Below, piece after piece: positions 17,247-26,393 of a stretch of DNA of 64,000 bases. Positions within the stretch are counted from its first letter, which is position 1, and each line of letters opens with the position of its first letter. The stretch lies in assembly GCA_023957375.1 (NCBI GenBank), contig JAMLHB010000003.1:317830-381829 (forward strand), given 5' to 3'. The stretch comes from Flavobacteriales bacterium. GTDB taxonomy: Bacteria; Bacteroidota; Bacteroidia; Flavobacteriales_F; PHOS-HE28. The notes beneath the pieces were generated by a model, which was not told where the DNA came from, made no database searches, and was given only the letters and a program-made list of their open reading frames with translations. The position numbers were made by a program, and so were the translations under genes.

Positions 17247-18357
17247 CATGCAACGCCGCACCTTCACCTCCATCGCCGCCGCCGTTGTTGCACTGGGCGC
17301 CATCGCCCAGGACCCCGGCGCAACCCCTGCCGCCCCGGCAGCAGGCAACACCCTGCTGTGGGTGCTCGGCGCATTGGCTATGCTGCAAACCATCATCATC
17401 ATGTCCCTCGCCGGCATCCTCCGCTCATTGGGCGGCATGGAACAGCTTGCAAGGCGCGGCACCGGCCGTGCGCTGGTGGCCGTCCCGCTGCTGCTGGCCG
17501 CCTCCGCCGCACAGGCCCAGGAATACGTGGCGCCCGCCGCAGGCATCACTGAGCAAGCCTCGTTCTGGTGGTTGGTCGCCCTCAACTTGTTCCTCTTCCT
17601 GGTGATCGTCCTGCAGTTGCGATGGACCCACCTCCTCACCACCCTGGTCATCGGCAGCCAACAGGCGGCAACCGCGCCACGATCGGTTCAAAAAGTGGCC
17701 TGGTGGGAAAACCTGGCGGCCAAGCTGAACCGCCAAGTGAAGATCGAGGAGGAGAAATCCATCGAGCTGGACCACGACTACGACGGCATCAAGGAATTGG
17801 ACAACGTGCTGCCTCCCTGGTGGGTGTGGCTGTTCTATGGCACCATCGCCTGGGGCGTGCTCTACATCGTGAACGTGCACGTGATCAAGATCTGGCCCGG
17901 GTCCACCGAGGAGTACCGGCAGGAAATGGCCCAGGCGCAAGTGGACATCGCCGCCTACCAGGCCACACAGACCAATTCCGTGGACGAGAACAACGTGACC
18001 GCCACCGATGACCCGGCGGTGATCGCGGAGGGACGCAAGATCTACGAAGCCAACTGCGTGGCCTGCCACGGCGCCGATGCCTCCGGCTCGGAGTTCAGCG
18101 TGGGGCCCAACCTCACCGACCCTTACTGGCTGCATGGAGGCGGCATCAAGAACGTGTTCAAGACCATCAAGTACGGCGTGCCGGAAAAAGGCATGATCGC
18201 CTGGAAGGCCCAACTGCAACCGGCCGAGATCCGCGCCACGGCGTGCTACATCCTGGCACAGCAAGGCAAGGGTGGTGCCACGCAAAAGGCTCCGCAAGGC
18301 GACTTGTGGAAGGAGGAAGGAGCAACTGCAACAGCGGACACGGTGGCGGCGAAATAG
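17233..18357 (+). CDS. ccoP: cbb3-type cytochrome c oxidase subunit III (CcoP)
   Basis: A 374-residue membrane-anchored cytochrome c that passes electrons to CcoO/CcoN. Three hydrophobic segments occur in the first ~135 residues. The CcoP N-terminal domain follows, with HDYDGIKELDNVLPPWWVWL, a strong family signature, and then WGVLYIVNVHVIKIWPG. The C-terminal class I cytochrome c domain has CVACH at 275-279 and a likely methionine ligand in KGMIAW. Only one CxxCH is present, whereas proteobacterial CcoP has two. The start overlaps ccoQ. The 3' end has a low-complexity Ala/Thr tail. Confidence 0.93.
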   Translation: MPSRSMQRRTFTSIAAAVVALGAIAQDPGATPAAPAAGNTLLWVLGALAMLQTIIIMSLAGILRSLGGMEQLARRGTGRALVAVPLLLAASAAQAQEYVAPAAGITEQASFWWLVALNLFLFLVIVLQLRWTHLLTTLVIGSQQAATAPRSVQKVAWWENLAAKLNRQVKIEEEKSIELDHDYDGIKELDNVLPPWWVWLFYGTIAWGVLYIVNVHVIKIWPGSTEEYRQEMAQAQVDIAAYQATQTNSVDENNVTATDDPAVIAEGRKIYEANCVACHGADASGSEFSVGPNLTDPYWLHGGGIKNVFKTIKYGVPEKGMIAWKAQLQPAEIRATACYILAQQGKGGATQKAPQGDLWKEEGATATADTVAAK

Positions 18358-18400
18358 GCATGGACCCGATCGAAGCAAGAGGCCCAACAGCCATGAACTG

Positions 18401-19828
18401 ATGCCGCCCCAGCCCGCCCATATCAAGCGCGATGCCGCGCGCAGCGAGAGCTTCCGCGACTCCATCAGCACGGTGGACAAGCAGGGCAAGCGCGTGTGGG
18501 TGTATCCCAAGAAGCCCAGGGGCAAGCTCACCAATTGGCGGCAGGTGGTGGCCTATGCCCTGGTGGTGCTGCTGTTCGCCGGGCCTTTCATCCGCATCGG
18601 CGGCGAGCCCCTGTTGCTGATCAACATCGTGGAACGCCGCTTCGTGTTCTTCGGGCAAACCTTCTGGCCGCAGGACTTCCTGATCTTCGTGTTGGGCTTC
18701 CTGGCCTTCATTGTGTTCGTCGCGCTCTTCACCGTGGCCTTCGGCCGGTTGTTCTGCGGCTGGGTATGCCCGCAAACAGTGTTCATGGAACATGTGTTCC
18801 GGCGCATTGAATACTTCATCGAAGGCGACTGGAAACAGCAGCAGGCCCTCAACAAAGGGCCGTGGACAACAAGCAAGGCACTGAAGAAAGCCGCGAAGCA
18901 CGCCATCTTTTTCGCCATCGCCTTCCTGATAGGCAACACCTTCCTGGCCTATCTCATCGGTACCGACGAGCTGTTCCGCATTGTTCGCGAACCGGCGGCA
19001 CAGCACTTGGGCGGCCTCACCGCCATGGTGGTCTTCAGCGGTGCGTTTTACGGCAACTTCGCCTTCTTCCGCGAGCAGGCCTGTACCACGGTGTGCCCGT
19101 ACGGCCGCCTGCAAGGGGTGCTGCTGGACCGCAAGAGCATCGTGATCGCCTACGACCATGTGCGCGGCGAGGCCCGCGGCCTGTTCCGCAAGAACGAGGT
19201 GCGCGAGGAGGCCGGCAAGGGCGATTGCATCGACTGCCGCGCCTGCGTGCACGTGTGCCCCACCGGCATCGACATCCGCAATGGCACCCAGCTGGAATGC
19301 GTGAACTGCACCGCCTGCATCGACGCCTGCGACCACATGATGACCAGCGTGGGCCTGCCCACCGGCCTGATCCGCTATGCCAGCGAGGAGCAGATCGCCG
19401 ACAAGAAGCCCTTCACCTTCAACCTCCGCCTGAAGGCATACAGCGCCGTGCTGGTCGCCATTACCGGGGTGCTGGTGGCGCTGATCGTGATGCGCAGCGA
19501 CGTGGACGGCACTTTGCTGCGCACCCCGGGCATGCTCTTCCAAAAACGCCAGGACGGCCGGGTGAGCAATCTGTACTCCTTGAAGACCGTGAACAAGACC
19601 CGGCGCACCCTGCCCTTGCGCCTCGAACTGATGAACATTGAAGGAGAGATCCAGTTGGTGGGGAGGCCGGTGGAACTGGCACCGGGGCAGATGGCACAGA
19701 CCGAGCTCTTCATCATCCTGGCCAAGGACCAGCTGGATGGCATGAAGACCAAAGTAGTGGTGGGTGTGTACAGCGGCGACAAATTGGTGGACGAGATCAA
19801 AACCTCCTTCCTGGGGCCGATGCAATGA
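18401..19828 (+). CDS. ccoG: cbb3 oxidase accessory polyferredoxin-like protein
   Basis: A 475-residue membrane iron-sulfur protein (CcoG/FixG/RdxA family) that acts in copper handling during cbb3 assembly. Helices include VVAYALVVLLFAGPFIRIGG and FLIFVLGFLAFIVFVALFTV. The family block RLFCGWVCPQTVFMEHVFR and ACTTVCPYGRLQGV are present. Two 4Fe-4S motifs begin at Cys276 (CIDCRACVHVCP) and in CVNCTACIDACDH. A C-terminal immunoglobulin-like domain follows. The frame is open from 18272, inside ccoP, but MPPQPAHIKRDAARSESFRD at 18401 fits the family start. Confidence 0.94.
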   Translation: MPPQPAHIKRDAARSESFRDSISTVDKQGKRVWVYPKKPRGKLTNWRQVVAYALVVLLFAGPFIRIGGEPLLLINIVERRFVFFGQTFWPQDFLIFVLGFLAFIVFVALFTVAFGRLFCGWVCPQTVFMEHVFRRIEYFIEGDWKQQQALNKGPWTTSKALKKAAKHAIFFAIAFLIGNTFLAYLIGTDELFRIVREPAAQHLGGLTAMVVFSGAFYGNFAFFREQACTTVCPYGRLQGVLLDRKSIVIAYDHVRGEARGLFRKNEVREEAGKGDCIDCRACVHVCPTGIDIRNGTQLECVNCTACIDACDHMMTSVGLPTGLIRYASEEQIADKKPFTFNLRLKAYSAVLVAITGVLVALIVMRSDVDGTLLRTPGMLFQKRQDGRVSNLYSLKTVNKTRRTLPLRLELMNIEGEIQLVGRPVELAPGQMAQTELFIILAKDQLDGMKTKVVVGVYSGDKLVDEIKTSFLGPMQ

Positions 19829-19856
19829 GGCTGCAGGGAAAAGAACATCGGAACCA

Positions 19857-20288
19857 ATGAACTGGGGGAAAGGACTGGCGCTGGCGCTGATCGCCTTCGC
19901 AGCGATGATGGCCTGGTTCGTGATCAAGGCTACGCAGCATCCCTCTCCCTTGGTGACCGAGGACTACTACGGGCAGGAACTCAAGTTCCAGCAGCGCATC
20001 GATGAGGCTGCACGCGCCAAGTCCCTCTCGGCCCCGGTGGAAGTGGTGGTGAAGCGCGGCTCGGTGGCGCTGGTCTTCCCTGCGGAAATACAGGGTCGCC
20101 GCATCACGGGGCAGCTGCTGCTGCAGCGCCCCGACGACCCGCAGGCCGACCGCACCGTGGAACTGGCCACCGACAGTGCCCGGTTCACCGCGCGCACGGA
20201 CCTGATGCAGGGCCGTTACAACGCCGCCTTGCACTGGGAGGCCGACGGGGTGAAGTACTTCACGCAGGAAAAGGTGTACGTGCCATGA
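19857..20288 (+). CDS. ccoH: FixH/CcoH family protein
   Basis: A 143-residue protein with one N-terminal helix (GLALALIAFAAMMAWFVI) and the family signature PLVTEDYYGQELKFQQRIDE at residues about 30-50. A small periplasmic beta domain follows. CcoH is required for stable assembly of the cbb3 complex. It lies 28 nt after ccoG and overlaps the TauE-like gene by 4 nt. Confidence 0.92.
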   Translation: MNWGKGLALALIAFAAMMAWFVIKATQHPSPLVTEDYYGQELKFQQRIDEAARAKSLSAPVEVVVKRGSVALVFPAEIQGRRITGQLLLQRPDDPQADRTVELATDSARFTARTDLMQGRYNAALHWEADGVKYFTQEKVYVP

Positions 20289-20986
20289 ACGGTTGGATGG
20301 CCACGGCTTTGGTGCTGGGCATGGCAGGCAGCGCGCACTGCGTGGGCATGTGCGGTCCCATCGCGCTGGCCGTGCCCTCGCCTTCCAACTCCCCTAGCGG
20401 ACGTTGGCTGGGCACCTTGCTGATCAATGGCGGCCGGCTTACCACCTATGCCCTGCTTGGTGCTGCCATTGGCGTGCTGGGGCTGGGCATGCAACTGGCC
20501 GGTCTGGGCCGTGTGCTAAGCATCGCGGGCGGCGTCCTGCTGTTGCTGGGGGTGATCGTGCCGGGGCAGTTGGAGCGCTGGTGGCCTACAGGGCGGCTGG
20601 CCTTGGGTATCGGACGCCTGCGTGGTGTGCTGGCGCGCAACCTCAAGCGCACCGCACCCGAGGCCCTGTTCCTAACAGGCGTGCTCAATGGCCTGCTCCC
20701 CTGCGGACTGGTCTACGCCGCGCTGCTCGGTGCCGCCACCTTGGCGTCACCCGGCGATGGGGCGCTGTTCATGGCGGCTTTCGGGCTGGGCACCTGGCCA
20801 GCGCTGGTCGCCCTGCGCATGGGCAGCGGGCTCCTCGGTAGTGGCGCAAGGGCCTGGCTGCGCAAGGTTTCCCCGGCGCTGATTTCCGCCATGGCCGTGC
20901 TGCTGATCCTGCGCGGGCTGGAGCTGGGCATCCCCTTTGTTAGCCCTGGCCCCATGGTGCCGCACATTGCGGCAGGCTGCCCCTGA
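20285..20986 (+). CDS. sulfite exporter TauE/SafE-like (CcoA/UreH-type) membrane protein
   Basis: A 233-residue polytopic protein with six or seven helices. The N-terminal GMAGSAHCVGMCGPIALAVP motif (HCxGMCGP) is typical of the DsbD-like/UreH-type transmembrane family. This family commonly closes Bacteroidota cbb3 operons and is thought to aid metal or redox steps in oxidase maturation. A second helix pair has GVLNGLLPCGLVYAAL. Conserved Cys and His in the first helix suggest metal binding. The family is clear; the substrate is not. Confidence 0.85.
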   Translation: MNGWMATALVLGMAGSAHCVGMCGPIALAVPSPSNSPSGRWLGTLLINGGRLTTYALLGAAIGVLGLGMQLAGLGRVLSIAGGVLLLLGVIVPGQLERWWPTGRLALGIGRLRGVLARNLKRTAPEALFLTGVLNGLLPCGLVYAALLGAATLASPGDGALFMAAFGLGTWPALVALRMGSGLLGSGARAWLRKVSPALISAMAVLLILRGLELGIPFVSPGPMVPHIAAGCP

Positions 20987-21038
20987 CCGGGGCGGTCGGG
21001 CGCGGTGGCTCCCGCGCCCATTTCACCACCGTGCGTTC

Positions 21039-21046
21039 TACCTTTG
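21039..21046 (+). promoter_or_regulatory. -7 box, TACCTTTG
   Basis: A perfect TAnnTTTG match ending exactly 5 nt before the ATG at 21052. With the usual distance from -7 box to transcription start, the mRNA would begin at or next to the start codon. Confidence 0.6.
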
Positions 21047-21051
21047 CCCTG

Positions 21052-21318
21052 ATGACCACGCGACGGATCTTCCTGCTGCTTGCCGCTTTATCCATTCTAT
21101 TGTTGCCTGCCGACCTGTGGGCGCAGGGATGCGCCATGTGCAAGGCAGTTGCGGCCAGCGAAGGGGACAAGCACGTGTTTGGCGGCTCGCAGGCCATCGG
21201 TGCCGGGCTGAACAGGGGCATCCTGTTCATCATGGCCATTCCCTATATCCTGCTGTTCCTGTTCTTCCGCAAGAAGATCAGCAGTTTCATCCGGGAATTC
21301 CGCAACGCGCAGGGCTGA
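21052..21318 (+). CDS. small membrane protein with CxxC motif
   Basis: An 88-residue protein with a signal-like first helix (RIFLLLAALSILLLPADLWA). It then has QGCAMCKAVAAS and a second helix (GILFIMAIPYILLFLFFRKK). The CAMC motif just outside the first helix could bind a metal or undergo redox. Similar small proteins are common next to respiratory genes in Bacteroidota, but I do not know a function. A GTG at 21031 is in frame, but the -7 box at 21039-21046 lies inside that extension, so ATG 21052 is preferred. Confidence 0.7.
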   Translation: MTTRRIFLLLAALSILLLPADLWAQGCAMCKAVAASEGDKHVFGGSQAIGAGLNRGILFIMAIPYILLFLFFRKKISSFIREFRNAQG

Positions 21319-21368
21319 GGCCCGGCCTACGGCCGTAACCCCGCCCGATGGCGGCCCTGCGGGTTCGT

Positions 21369-24300
21369 TCAGGGCAATTGCCCTTGGCGGATGTTGGAGG
21401 GCGAGGCGCCGACGTTTTGCAGCAAGGCATCGCGGTCGTTGGCCGAGCCGGAGTACTTCACCACGCCGTCCATGTTCACATCAGCGGGCAGGTAGCCGGT
21501 GGCGTTGGCCGTAGGTGAACTGCCACCGATGGCCTGCAGCATGGGCTCGCGGTCGTTGCCCGCTCCGGTGTATTGCAGCCTGCCATCGTGGTTCACGTCG
21601 CCCATCCACAGCACTTGGCGGCCATCCAGTTGTTGTTGGGCCCCGGTGCCATGGGTGGTGGTTGAGCTGGCGCCGAAGTCGACCAGGGGTGCATTGCCAC
21701 CCAAGGCAACCGTACCGGCCGCCATGCAGCCCAAGTGGTTGCGGTGGCGGACGGCCACGTAGTAATCATCCGCCGCCACAGGGAATATCAGCGCTGGTGA
21801 ACCGTCCGCAGCCACCACGTCCCCGTCGCGCTGCAGCAGGGCACATCGGGCGGAGAGGATGGTGCCCGGCGCCGTTTTGGACCGCAGCTCCACCACCACC
21901 CAATCCACGATGGCATTGTCGCCGGTGGCATCCAGAAGGCCCACCGCGACGATTTCACCACCGCCGCCGGGCAGGTTGAAGCCCAGGGCCGTGTACGGCT
22001 CGGTGGCAGGCACCAGGCCATTGGCGCGCAATTGGTCGTTCATGCGGTGATCCGCGCTGTTGTACGCACCACCGAGGTACATGCGCACTGTGGCCGAGGC
22101 TGATGCAGTGCCTCCGGTGATGCCCACATTGTCGAAGTAGAGCCGCTGGCCGTACGCACAAATGCCCGTAAAGCGCACCGTTACCGTTTGGCCGGCATAA
22201 GCATCCAAACTGATGTTATGGGCTTGCCACTGGGCGCAGGCGGAGGGTGCCCAGCTGCTGCTGGTACTGTTCGGCGCGGTGGCCAAGTCCGCCCCCGAGG
22301 CTTGGTACAAAGTGGTCCATGTGCTGCCGCAATCGCTGCTGATATCCACCCGGAAGACATCGGCGGAGTTGTTGTTGTAACGGGTGTAGGCATGTTGGAA
22401 CGTGAGCTCCGCGCCCGGCCCGGGCGGCAATTGCACCGGCGGGGTCAGTAGGCGGTCCTCTTGGCCGTTGGCGGAGTAGTTGTAGTAATTGATCATCCAC
22501 GCCTTGGTGGAGTTGCATAGCGGCCCGTTGGTCACCGCCACGTTCACCCATGTGGTGCTGTTGTCGGGGTTCTCCAAGGTCCAGCCGGCAGGAACTGCAT
22601 CTCCTTCGGCATCGCCCACCAAGGGCAATGGCGCCAAGGCCAGCACGGCGGCATCTCCGTTGCTGGTTCCGGAGTTATTGGCAGGGGCCTGGTCTGAGGC
22701 CAGTACGGCATTCACCACCAAGGTGTAGGCACCGTTGCTGGCGAAAGTGGCCGGCTGGTTGAAGGTGAACTCCTGTGAGGCACCTGCAGCCAGCGTGCCG
22801 GTGAACGTTTCCGTGACGCTGGGCCCGCCGTTCACCGCGTACTGCACGCTAAATCCGGCTTGGGCCTGGGATCCGTCGTTGTGGATGATTGCCGACACGG
22901 TTACCGGATCGGTGCCGCACACCCGCAAGTTGCCCGTTGGGAGGATCGTCCCCACCCGCAAGTCGTTTTGCGCGGGGGTAAACACGTTCACGTTGTCGAA
23001 ATACAAGCGCTGGCCATAGCCGCAGATGCCGGTAAAGCGGATGACCACGGTTTGGCCGTCGTAGGCACTGAGGTCGATGTTGTGGGCTTGCCACTGGGAG
23101 CAGTTTGCCGGTGCCCATGAACCGCTGATGTTGTCCGGTGCCGTGGCCAAGGCGCTGCCGGAAGCGGAATAGAGGCTGGTCCAACTGCTTCCGCAGTCGT
23201 TGCTGACCTCCACCCGGAAGCTGTCGAAGTATGCTGCACTGTACCGGGCGTAAGCGTGCTGGAAGGTGAGGCGGGTGCCGGAGGCTCCGGCTAAGTTGAT
23301 GGCCGGAGTGAGCAGTCGGTCCTCTTGGCCAATGGCCGAATACGAACTGTAGTTGATCATCCAGGCCTTGGTGGAGGTGCACAACGGGCCATTGGCCACG
23401 GTGGCGGTGGTCCAAGTGGTACTGTTGTCCGGGTTCTGCAGGGTCCATCCGGCTGGTACTGCCGCACCTTCGGCATCATCCGCCACGGGGGGGACCATGG
23501 CGGTGGCGGAAGAGACGTCGAGTTGGTTTGTTACCGCATCATCGCCCGTATATTCATCGCCGGCCAATACGGTGCCCACCACCAAGGTATGCGCACCGGC
23601 AGCGTTGATGGTGGCCATCTGCGTAAAGGTGAACGTTGCCGTGGCCCCGGCCGTCAAGGTCCCTGCAAATGATTCCGTTACGTACGGGCCGCCGTCAAGG
23701 GAATAGCGCACGCTGAAGCCGCTTTGGTCTTGAAGTCCGTAGTTCTTTACGGTGGCTTGCACGGTCACGGGCGTTCCCACGCACGCAAATAGGCTGCCCA
23801 CGGGCGTGGCTTGCGCTACGCCAACGGTTTTCTGCAGCGGCATGCCGTAGGATCCGGTCTGGTCGCTGGTGCTGCTGCTGCTGCCTTGGCTGGCGCCGTA
23901 GCCCAGGCCCCGCCTGGCGAAGGCGCCCCAGATCAGGTTCTGGTGGATGCCGCCGTAAACTGCGGCATCCGCGGCCAGAATGGCGTCGCGGCCGTCCACG
24001 AACCCCGGGCTGCATGGCGTGAGCTTCAATCCGTCGATCACCAATTGCATGGCGATGTTGTTGCCGCCGGTGCCGTTGTACAGGTCGGGATCAAAGCCGT
24101 ACTGGTCCACCAGGTCCCAGGTCATTTCCCACAGGATGGTGCACCAAACGAAGCCAATGTCGTGCTCCCCGGACATGCCGTTGGTGCTGCCATAGGTGTA
24201 GTTGTTCACACTGAATGAAGTGTTGTAGGGCGCCGGCCGGATGCCTGTGCCGCTGACCGGTTCGCCGATCACGTACGTGCCGACCCCGCGTGAGGTGGTG

Positions 24301-25715
24301 CGTGTGTCGCCTGCTTTCATGGTCAACATCAGCCCGAAAAAATCGCTCCAGCCCTCGCCCATTTGTTCGGCGTTGTCCAAGCAGTTCACGTTGGAAGGGC
24401 CGCCCACCAAGCGGTTGCTGATGCCATGGCCATACTCGTGCGCGATGATGCCGTTGTCAAAGTCCCCGTCGCGCTGCGGGCTGGTCTGGTTCCAGAGGAA
24501 CATTTGCATGCGCGGGCTGGCACCGTCCGCAGGAGTGGCGAAGTTGGCGTTGTTGCTGCCGCTCCCGTCCTGCGCATCGGCCAGCACGTAATCCGCTCCC
24601 GAACCGCCGCGGCCGTAGTTGTTCTGTTGGAAATTGCCGCTCACCTCGTCGAAGCCGTACTGATACCACACGTCGTGCATCAGGTTATTCCAGTAGAACA
24701 GGTTGGTGATGGCGGCATCGCGGTAAGTGGAAGGGGCCCCGGACAGGTCCAAGGAAAAGTCGAAATCCAGCGTAGACCCACCATCGGGGCTGTATCCGGT
24801 GCCATTGTTGCCGTTGGCATCCTCCTGGGCCCATACGTTGTTCCCCCGGGTAATGGTGTACTCGGCACCGGTCGCCCCGTTGGTATCATGCCAGCCATAA
24901 GGGGAAGCAATACCCGCAGCGGCCCACGGTGCCGTGCGCACGGCACGGCTGCCATGCGAGGGGCTTTCCACGGGCGCCGGGAACACCTTGTAGCTGTTTG
25001 CACCGGCTGGCGCAGGAGCGGGCGGCGCTACCATGGCCGGGGCGGCGGCACCATGCACGGCCTCCTCCTCCCGGTGTTCGCCGAAGCCGCAATGGGCCAC
25101 CCAGTCGTTGCGGTCCAGCTCCTTGCCGTCCACCGCGCTGACCCGGACATTCCACCAGTGGGCATGGTCCGCCTGGTAATGGTTCACGTTCCACACCAGG
25201 CGCAGCTTGCCTTCGATCGGCTGGTACATCAGTTGCACCTTCACCGGCTCACCGCCCAGGGCGCTGCCATCGAAGGTGACCAAGCGGCCCCCATCCTCCG
25301 TTGCCGTGGGCGCGGGTACGCGCACACCCGGCTGGTTCCTGCCCAACACCTCGGCCAGGGCTTGCTCCGCCGTAATGGTGGGGCTGACGGCATCCACGGT
25401 CTTGGCGATGAACGGCCAGGCCCCGTTGTCCATCTTGATCAGCTTGCCGCCGGCGGTACGGTGGATGGCAATGTCACCGTTGAATACTTCAATGCCCTGC
25501 CAGCGTTGCCGCAGGAAGGTGTGTTCCACGCCGGAACGGCTGTCGCGATAATGGTCCTTTACCACCAGGTCCGCCAGGTCATCGGCCTTATACCCATGAT
25601 CCACCAGCCGTTCGCGGGCAATTGCAGCGGCGTCCGTGGGGCGTTGTTGGGCTTGCGCGGGGCCGTGGAGCAGGAATGCAGACATCAGGCACGCAATGAT
25701 CGGTAGGCGTTGCAT
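21369..25715 (-). CDS. large secreted M36 (fungalysin) family metalloprotease
   Basis: A 1448-residue secreted protease. In order: signal peptide (ending HGPAQAQQ); an FTP-type propeptide with YKADDLADLVVKDHYRDSRS; the M36 catalytic domain with zinc motif HEYGHGISNR (HEYGH 426-430) and a downstream GEGWSDFFGL helix that should supply the third ligand; a CARDB-like domain and two near-identical modules (about residues 680-1220), each with a C-x4-V domain then a jelly-roll/MAM-like domain containing AEGDAVPAGWTLENPDNSTT; and a C-terminal pair of Asp-rich repeats (GDVNHDGRL.YTGAGNDRE, ADVNMDGVV.YSGSANDRD) resembling dockerin-type calcium sites. No clear T9SS hairpin is visible after these repeats. 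Its role is probably extracellular protein degradation. Confidence 0.9.
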   Translation of the reverse strand: MQRLPIIACLMSAFLLHGPAQAQQRPTDAAAIARERLVDHGYKADDLADLVVKDHYRDSRSGVEHTFLRQRWQGIEVFNGDIAIHRTAGGKLIKMDNGAWPFIAKTVDAVSPTITAEQALAEVLGRNQPGVRVPAPTATEDGGRLVTFDGSALGGEPVKVQLMYQPIEGKLRLVWNVNHYQADHAHWWNVRVSAVDGKELDRNDWVAHCGFGEHREEEAVHGAAAPAMVAPPAPAPAGANSYKVFPAPVESPSHGSRAVRTAPWAAAGIASPYGWHDTNGATGAEYTITRGNNVWAQEDANGNNGTGYSPDGGSTLDFDFSLDLSGAPSTYRDAAITNLFYWNNLMHDVWYQYGFDEVSGNFQQNNYGRGGSGADYVLADAQDGSGSNNANFATPADGASPRMQMFLWNQTSPQRDGDFDNGIIAHEYGHGISNRLVGGPSNVNCLDNAEQMGEGWSDFFGLMLTMKAGDTRTTSRGVGTYVIGEPVSGTGIRPAPYNTSFSVNNYTYGSTNGMSGEHDIGFVWCTILWEMTWDLVDQYGFDPDLYNGTGGNNIAMQLVIDGLKLTPCSPGFVDGRDAILAADAAVYGGIHQNLIWGAFARRGLGYGASQGSSSSTSDQTGSYGMPLQKTVGVAQATPVGSLFACVGTPVTVQATVKNYGLQDQSGFSVRYSLDGGPYVTESFAGTLTAGATATFTFTQMATINAAGAHTLVVGTVLAGDEYTGDDAVTNQLDVSSATAMVPPVADDAEGAAVPAGWTLQNPDNSTTWTTATVANGPLCTSTKAWMINYSSYSAIGQEDRLLTPAINLAGASGTRLTFQHAYARYSAAYFDSFRVEVSNDCGSSWTSLYSASGSALATAPDNISGSWAPANCSQWQAHNIDLSAYDGQTVVIRFTGICGYGQRLYFDNVNVFTPAQNDLRVGTILPTGNLRVCGTDPVTVSAIIHNDGSQAQAGFSVQYAVNGGPSVTETFTGTLAAGASQEFTFNQPATFASNGAYTLVVNAVLASDQAPANNSGTSNGDAAVLALAPLPLVGDAEGDAVPAGWTLENPDNSTTWVNVAVTNGPLCNSTKAWMINYYNYSANGQEDRLLTPPVQLPPGPGAELTFQHAYTRYNNNSADVFRVDISSDCGSTWTTLYQASGADLATAPNSTSSSWAPSACAQWQAHNISLDAYAGQTVTVRFTGICAYGQRLYFDNVGITGGTASASATVRMYLGGAYNSADHRMNDQLRANGLVPATEPYTALGFNLPGGGGEIVAVGLLDATGDNAIVDWVVVELRSKTAPGTILSARCALLQRDGDVVAADGSPALIFPVAADDYYVAVRHRNHLGCMAAGTVALGGNAPLVDFGASSTTTHGTGAQQQLDGRQVLWMGDVNHDGRLQYTGAGNDREPMLQAIGGSSPTANATGYLPADVNMDGVVKYSGSANDRDALLQNVGASPSNIRQGQLP
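22030..23680 (-). repeat. two near-identical tandem modules inside the M36 protease
   Basis: Two consecutive coding modules of roughly 780 bp encode the same order: DLRVGT/GSLFACVG start, FSVQYAVNGGPSVTETFTGT, then PAGWTLENPDNSTTW, TKAWMINYYNYSANGQEDRL and IRFTGICGYGQRLYFDNV. They are highly similar at the nucleotide level, so intragenic duplication is recent or kept homogeneous. Boundaries are approximate. Confidence 0.7.
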
Positions 25716-25833
25716 CGGGGAGGGGTGGGTATTTTAGGGGCGGCAAATTATTGCGACATGCCGGGGAACGCAAGCCCCTCCCCTATGCCTAATTAGGGTG
25801 ATGCCAACGGGGCGGGTTGCGGCACATGTGCAG

Positions 25834-25841
25834 TACCTTCG
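25834..25841 (+). promoter_or_regulatory. -7-like box, TACCTTCG, upstream of bacilliredoxin gene
   Basis: TACCTTCG lies 67 nt before the ATG at 25909, in the 193-nt divergent gap between the M36 protease and the bacilliredoxin gene. It would give a leader of about 60 nt. No riboswitch-like structure was recognised in the gap. Confidence 0.35.
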
Positions 25842-25908
25842 CCCCCATCATTGGGTGCGTGCACATGCCATTGTGCGTCGTCACGAACCCTGAACAAGTT
25901 TACCAACC

Positions 25909-26322
25909 ATGTACCCGGAAGAACTTACTACACCCATGATCGAGGACCTGACCTCGATCGGATTCACTGAACTGAAAACACCTTCACAAGTGGACGCGGC
26001 CTTCAAGGAGCCCGGCACCACCTTGTGCGTGGTGAACAGCGTGTGCGGCTGTGCCGCGGGCACCTGCCGCCCCGGCGTCAGGGCTTCCTTCCAAGGCGGA
26101 GGCAAGCACCCTGCCCGACTGGTCACCGTGTTTGCCGGTGTGGACAACGAGGCTACGGCGCAGGCGCGCAACCACTTTCTGCCCTACCCGCCCAGCAGCC
26201 CCAGCATCGCCCTGTTGAAGGATGGCAAGCTGGTGCACTTCGTGGAGCGACACCACATTGAGGGCCGGAGTGCCGAGATGATCGCCGCCCACTTGAAGGA
26301 CGTGTACGACGAGTTCTGCTGA
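25909..26322 (+). CDS. brxB: bacilliredoxin, BrxA/BrxB family
   Basis: A 137-residue thioredoxin-like protein. It matches the YphP/YqiW family from its first residues (MYPEELTTPMIEDLTSIGF). The active site is CGC (Cys46-Gly-Cys48) in NSVCGCAAGTCRPG, and SPSIALLKDGKLVHFVERH forms the usual cis-proline and following strands. Family members remove bacillithiol from mixed disulfides, or act as general disulfide reductases in species using bacillithiol; some Bacteroidota make bacillithiol. A/B paralogue choice is arbitrary. It is monocistronic and ends at a strong terminator. Confidence 0.92.
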   Translation: MYPEELTTPMIEDLTSIGFTELKTPSQVDAAFKEPGTTLCVVNSVCGCAAGTCRPGVRASFQGGGKHPARLVTVFAGVDNEATAQARNHFLPYPPSSPSIALLKDGKLVHFVERHHIEGRSAEMIAAHLKDVYDEFC

Positions 26323-26339
26323 ATGCATCCAAGCCCATT

Positions 26340-26370
26340 GAAAAAGCCCCGCCAAGTGCGGGGCTTTTTC
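26340..26370 (+). terminator. bidirectional rho-independent terminator
   Basis: A 13-bp perfect stem (GAAAAAGCCCCGC / GCGGGGCTTTTTC) with a 5-nt loop lies between the convergent bacilliredoxin gene and the MORN-type gene at 26394-27293. It has an A-tract on one side and a T-tract on the other, so it can serve both directions. Confidence 0.92.
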
Positions 26371-26393
26371 AATTCCAGGTACAGAGCTTAAGC

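Noticed and set aside
21328-21337. Palindrome TACGGCCGTA between convergent genes
   Set aside because: It is short and without a U-tract. Palindromes of this size are common in GC-rich DNA, so no function is claimed.
24363-25706. 447-codon plus-strand open frame
   Set aside because: Antisense shadow of the M36 protease, with no motif and biased composition.
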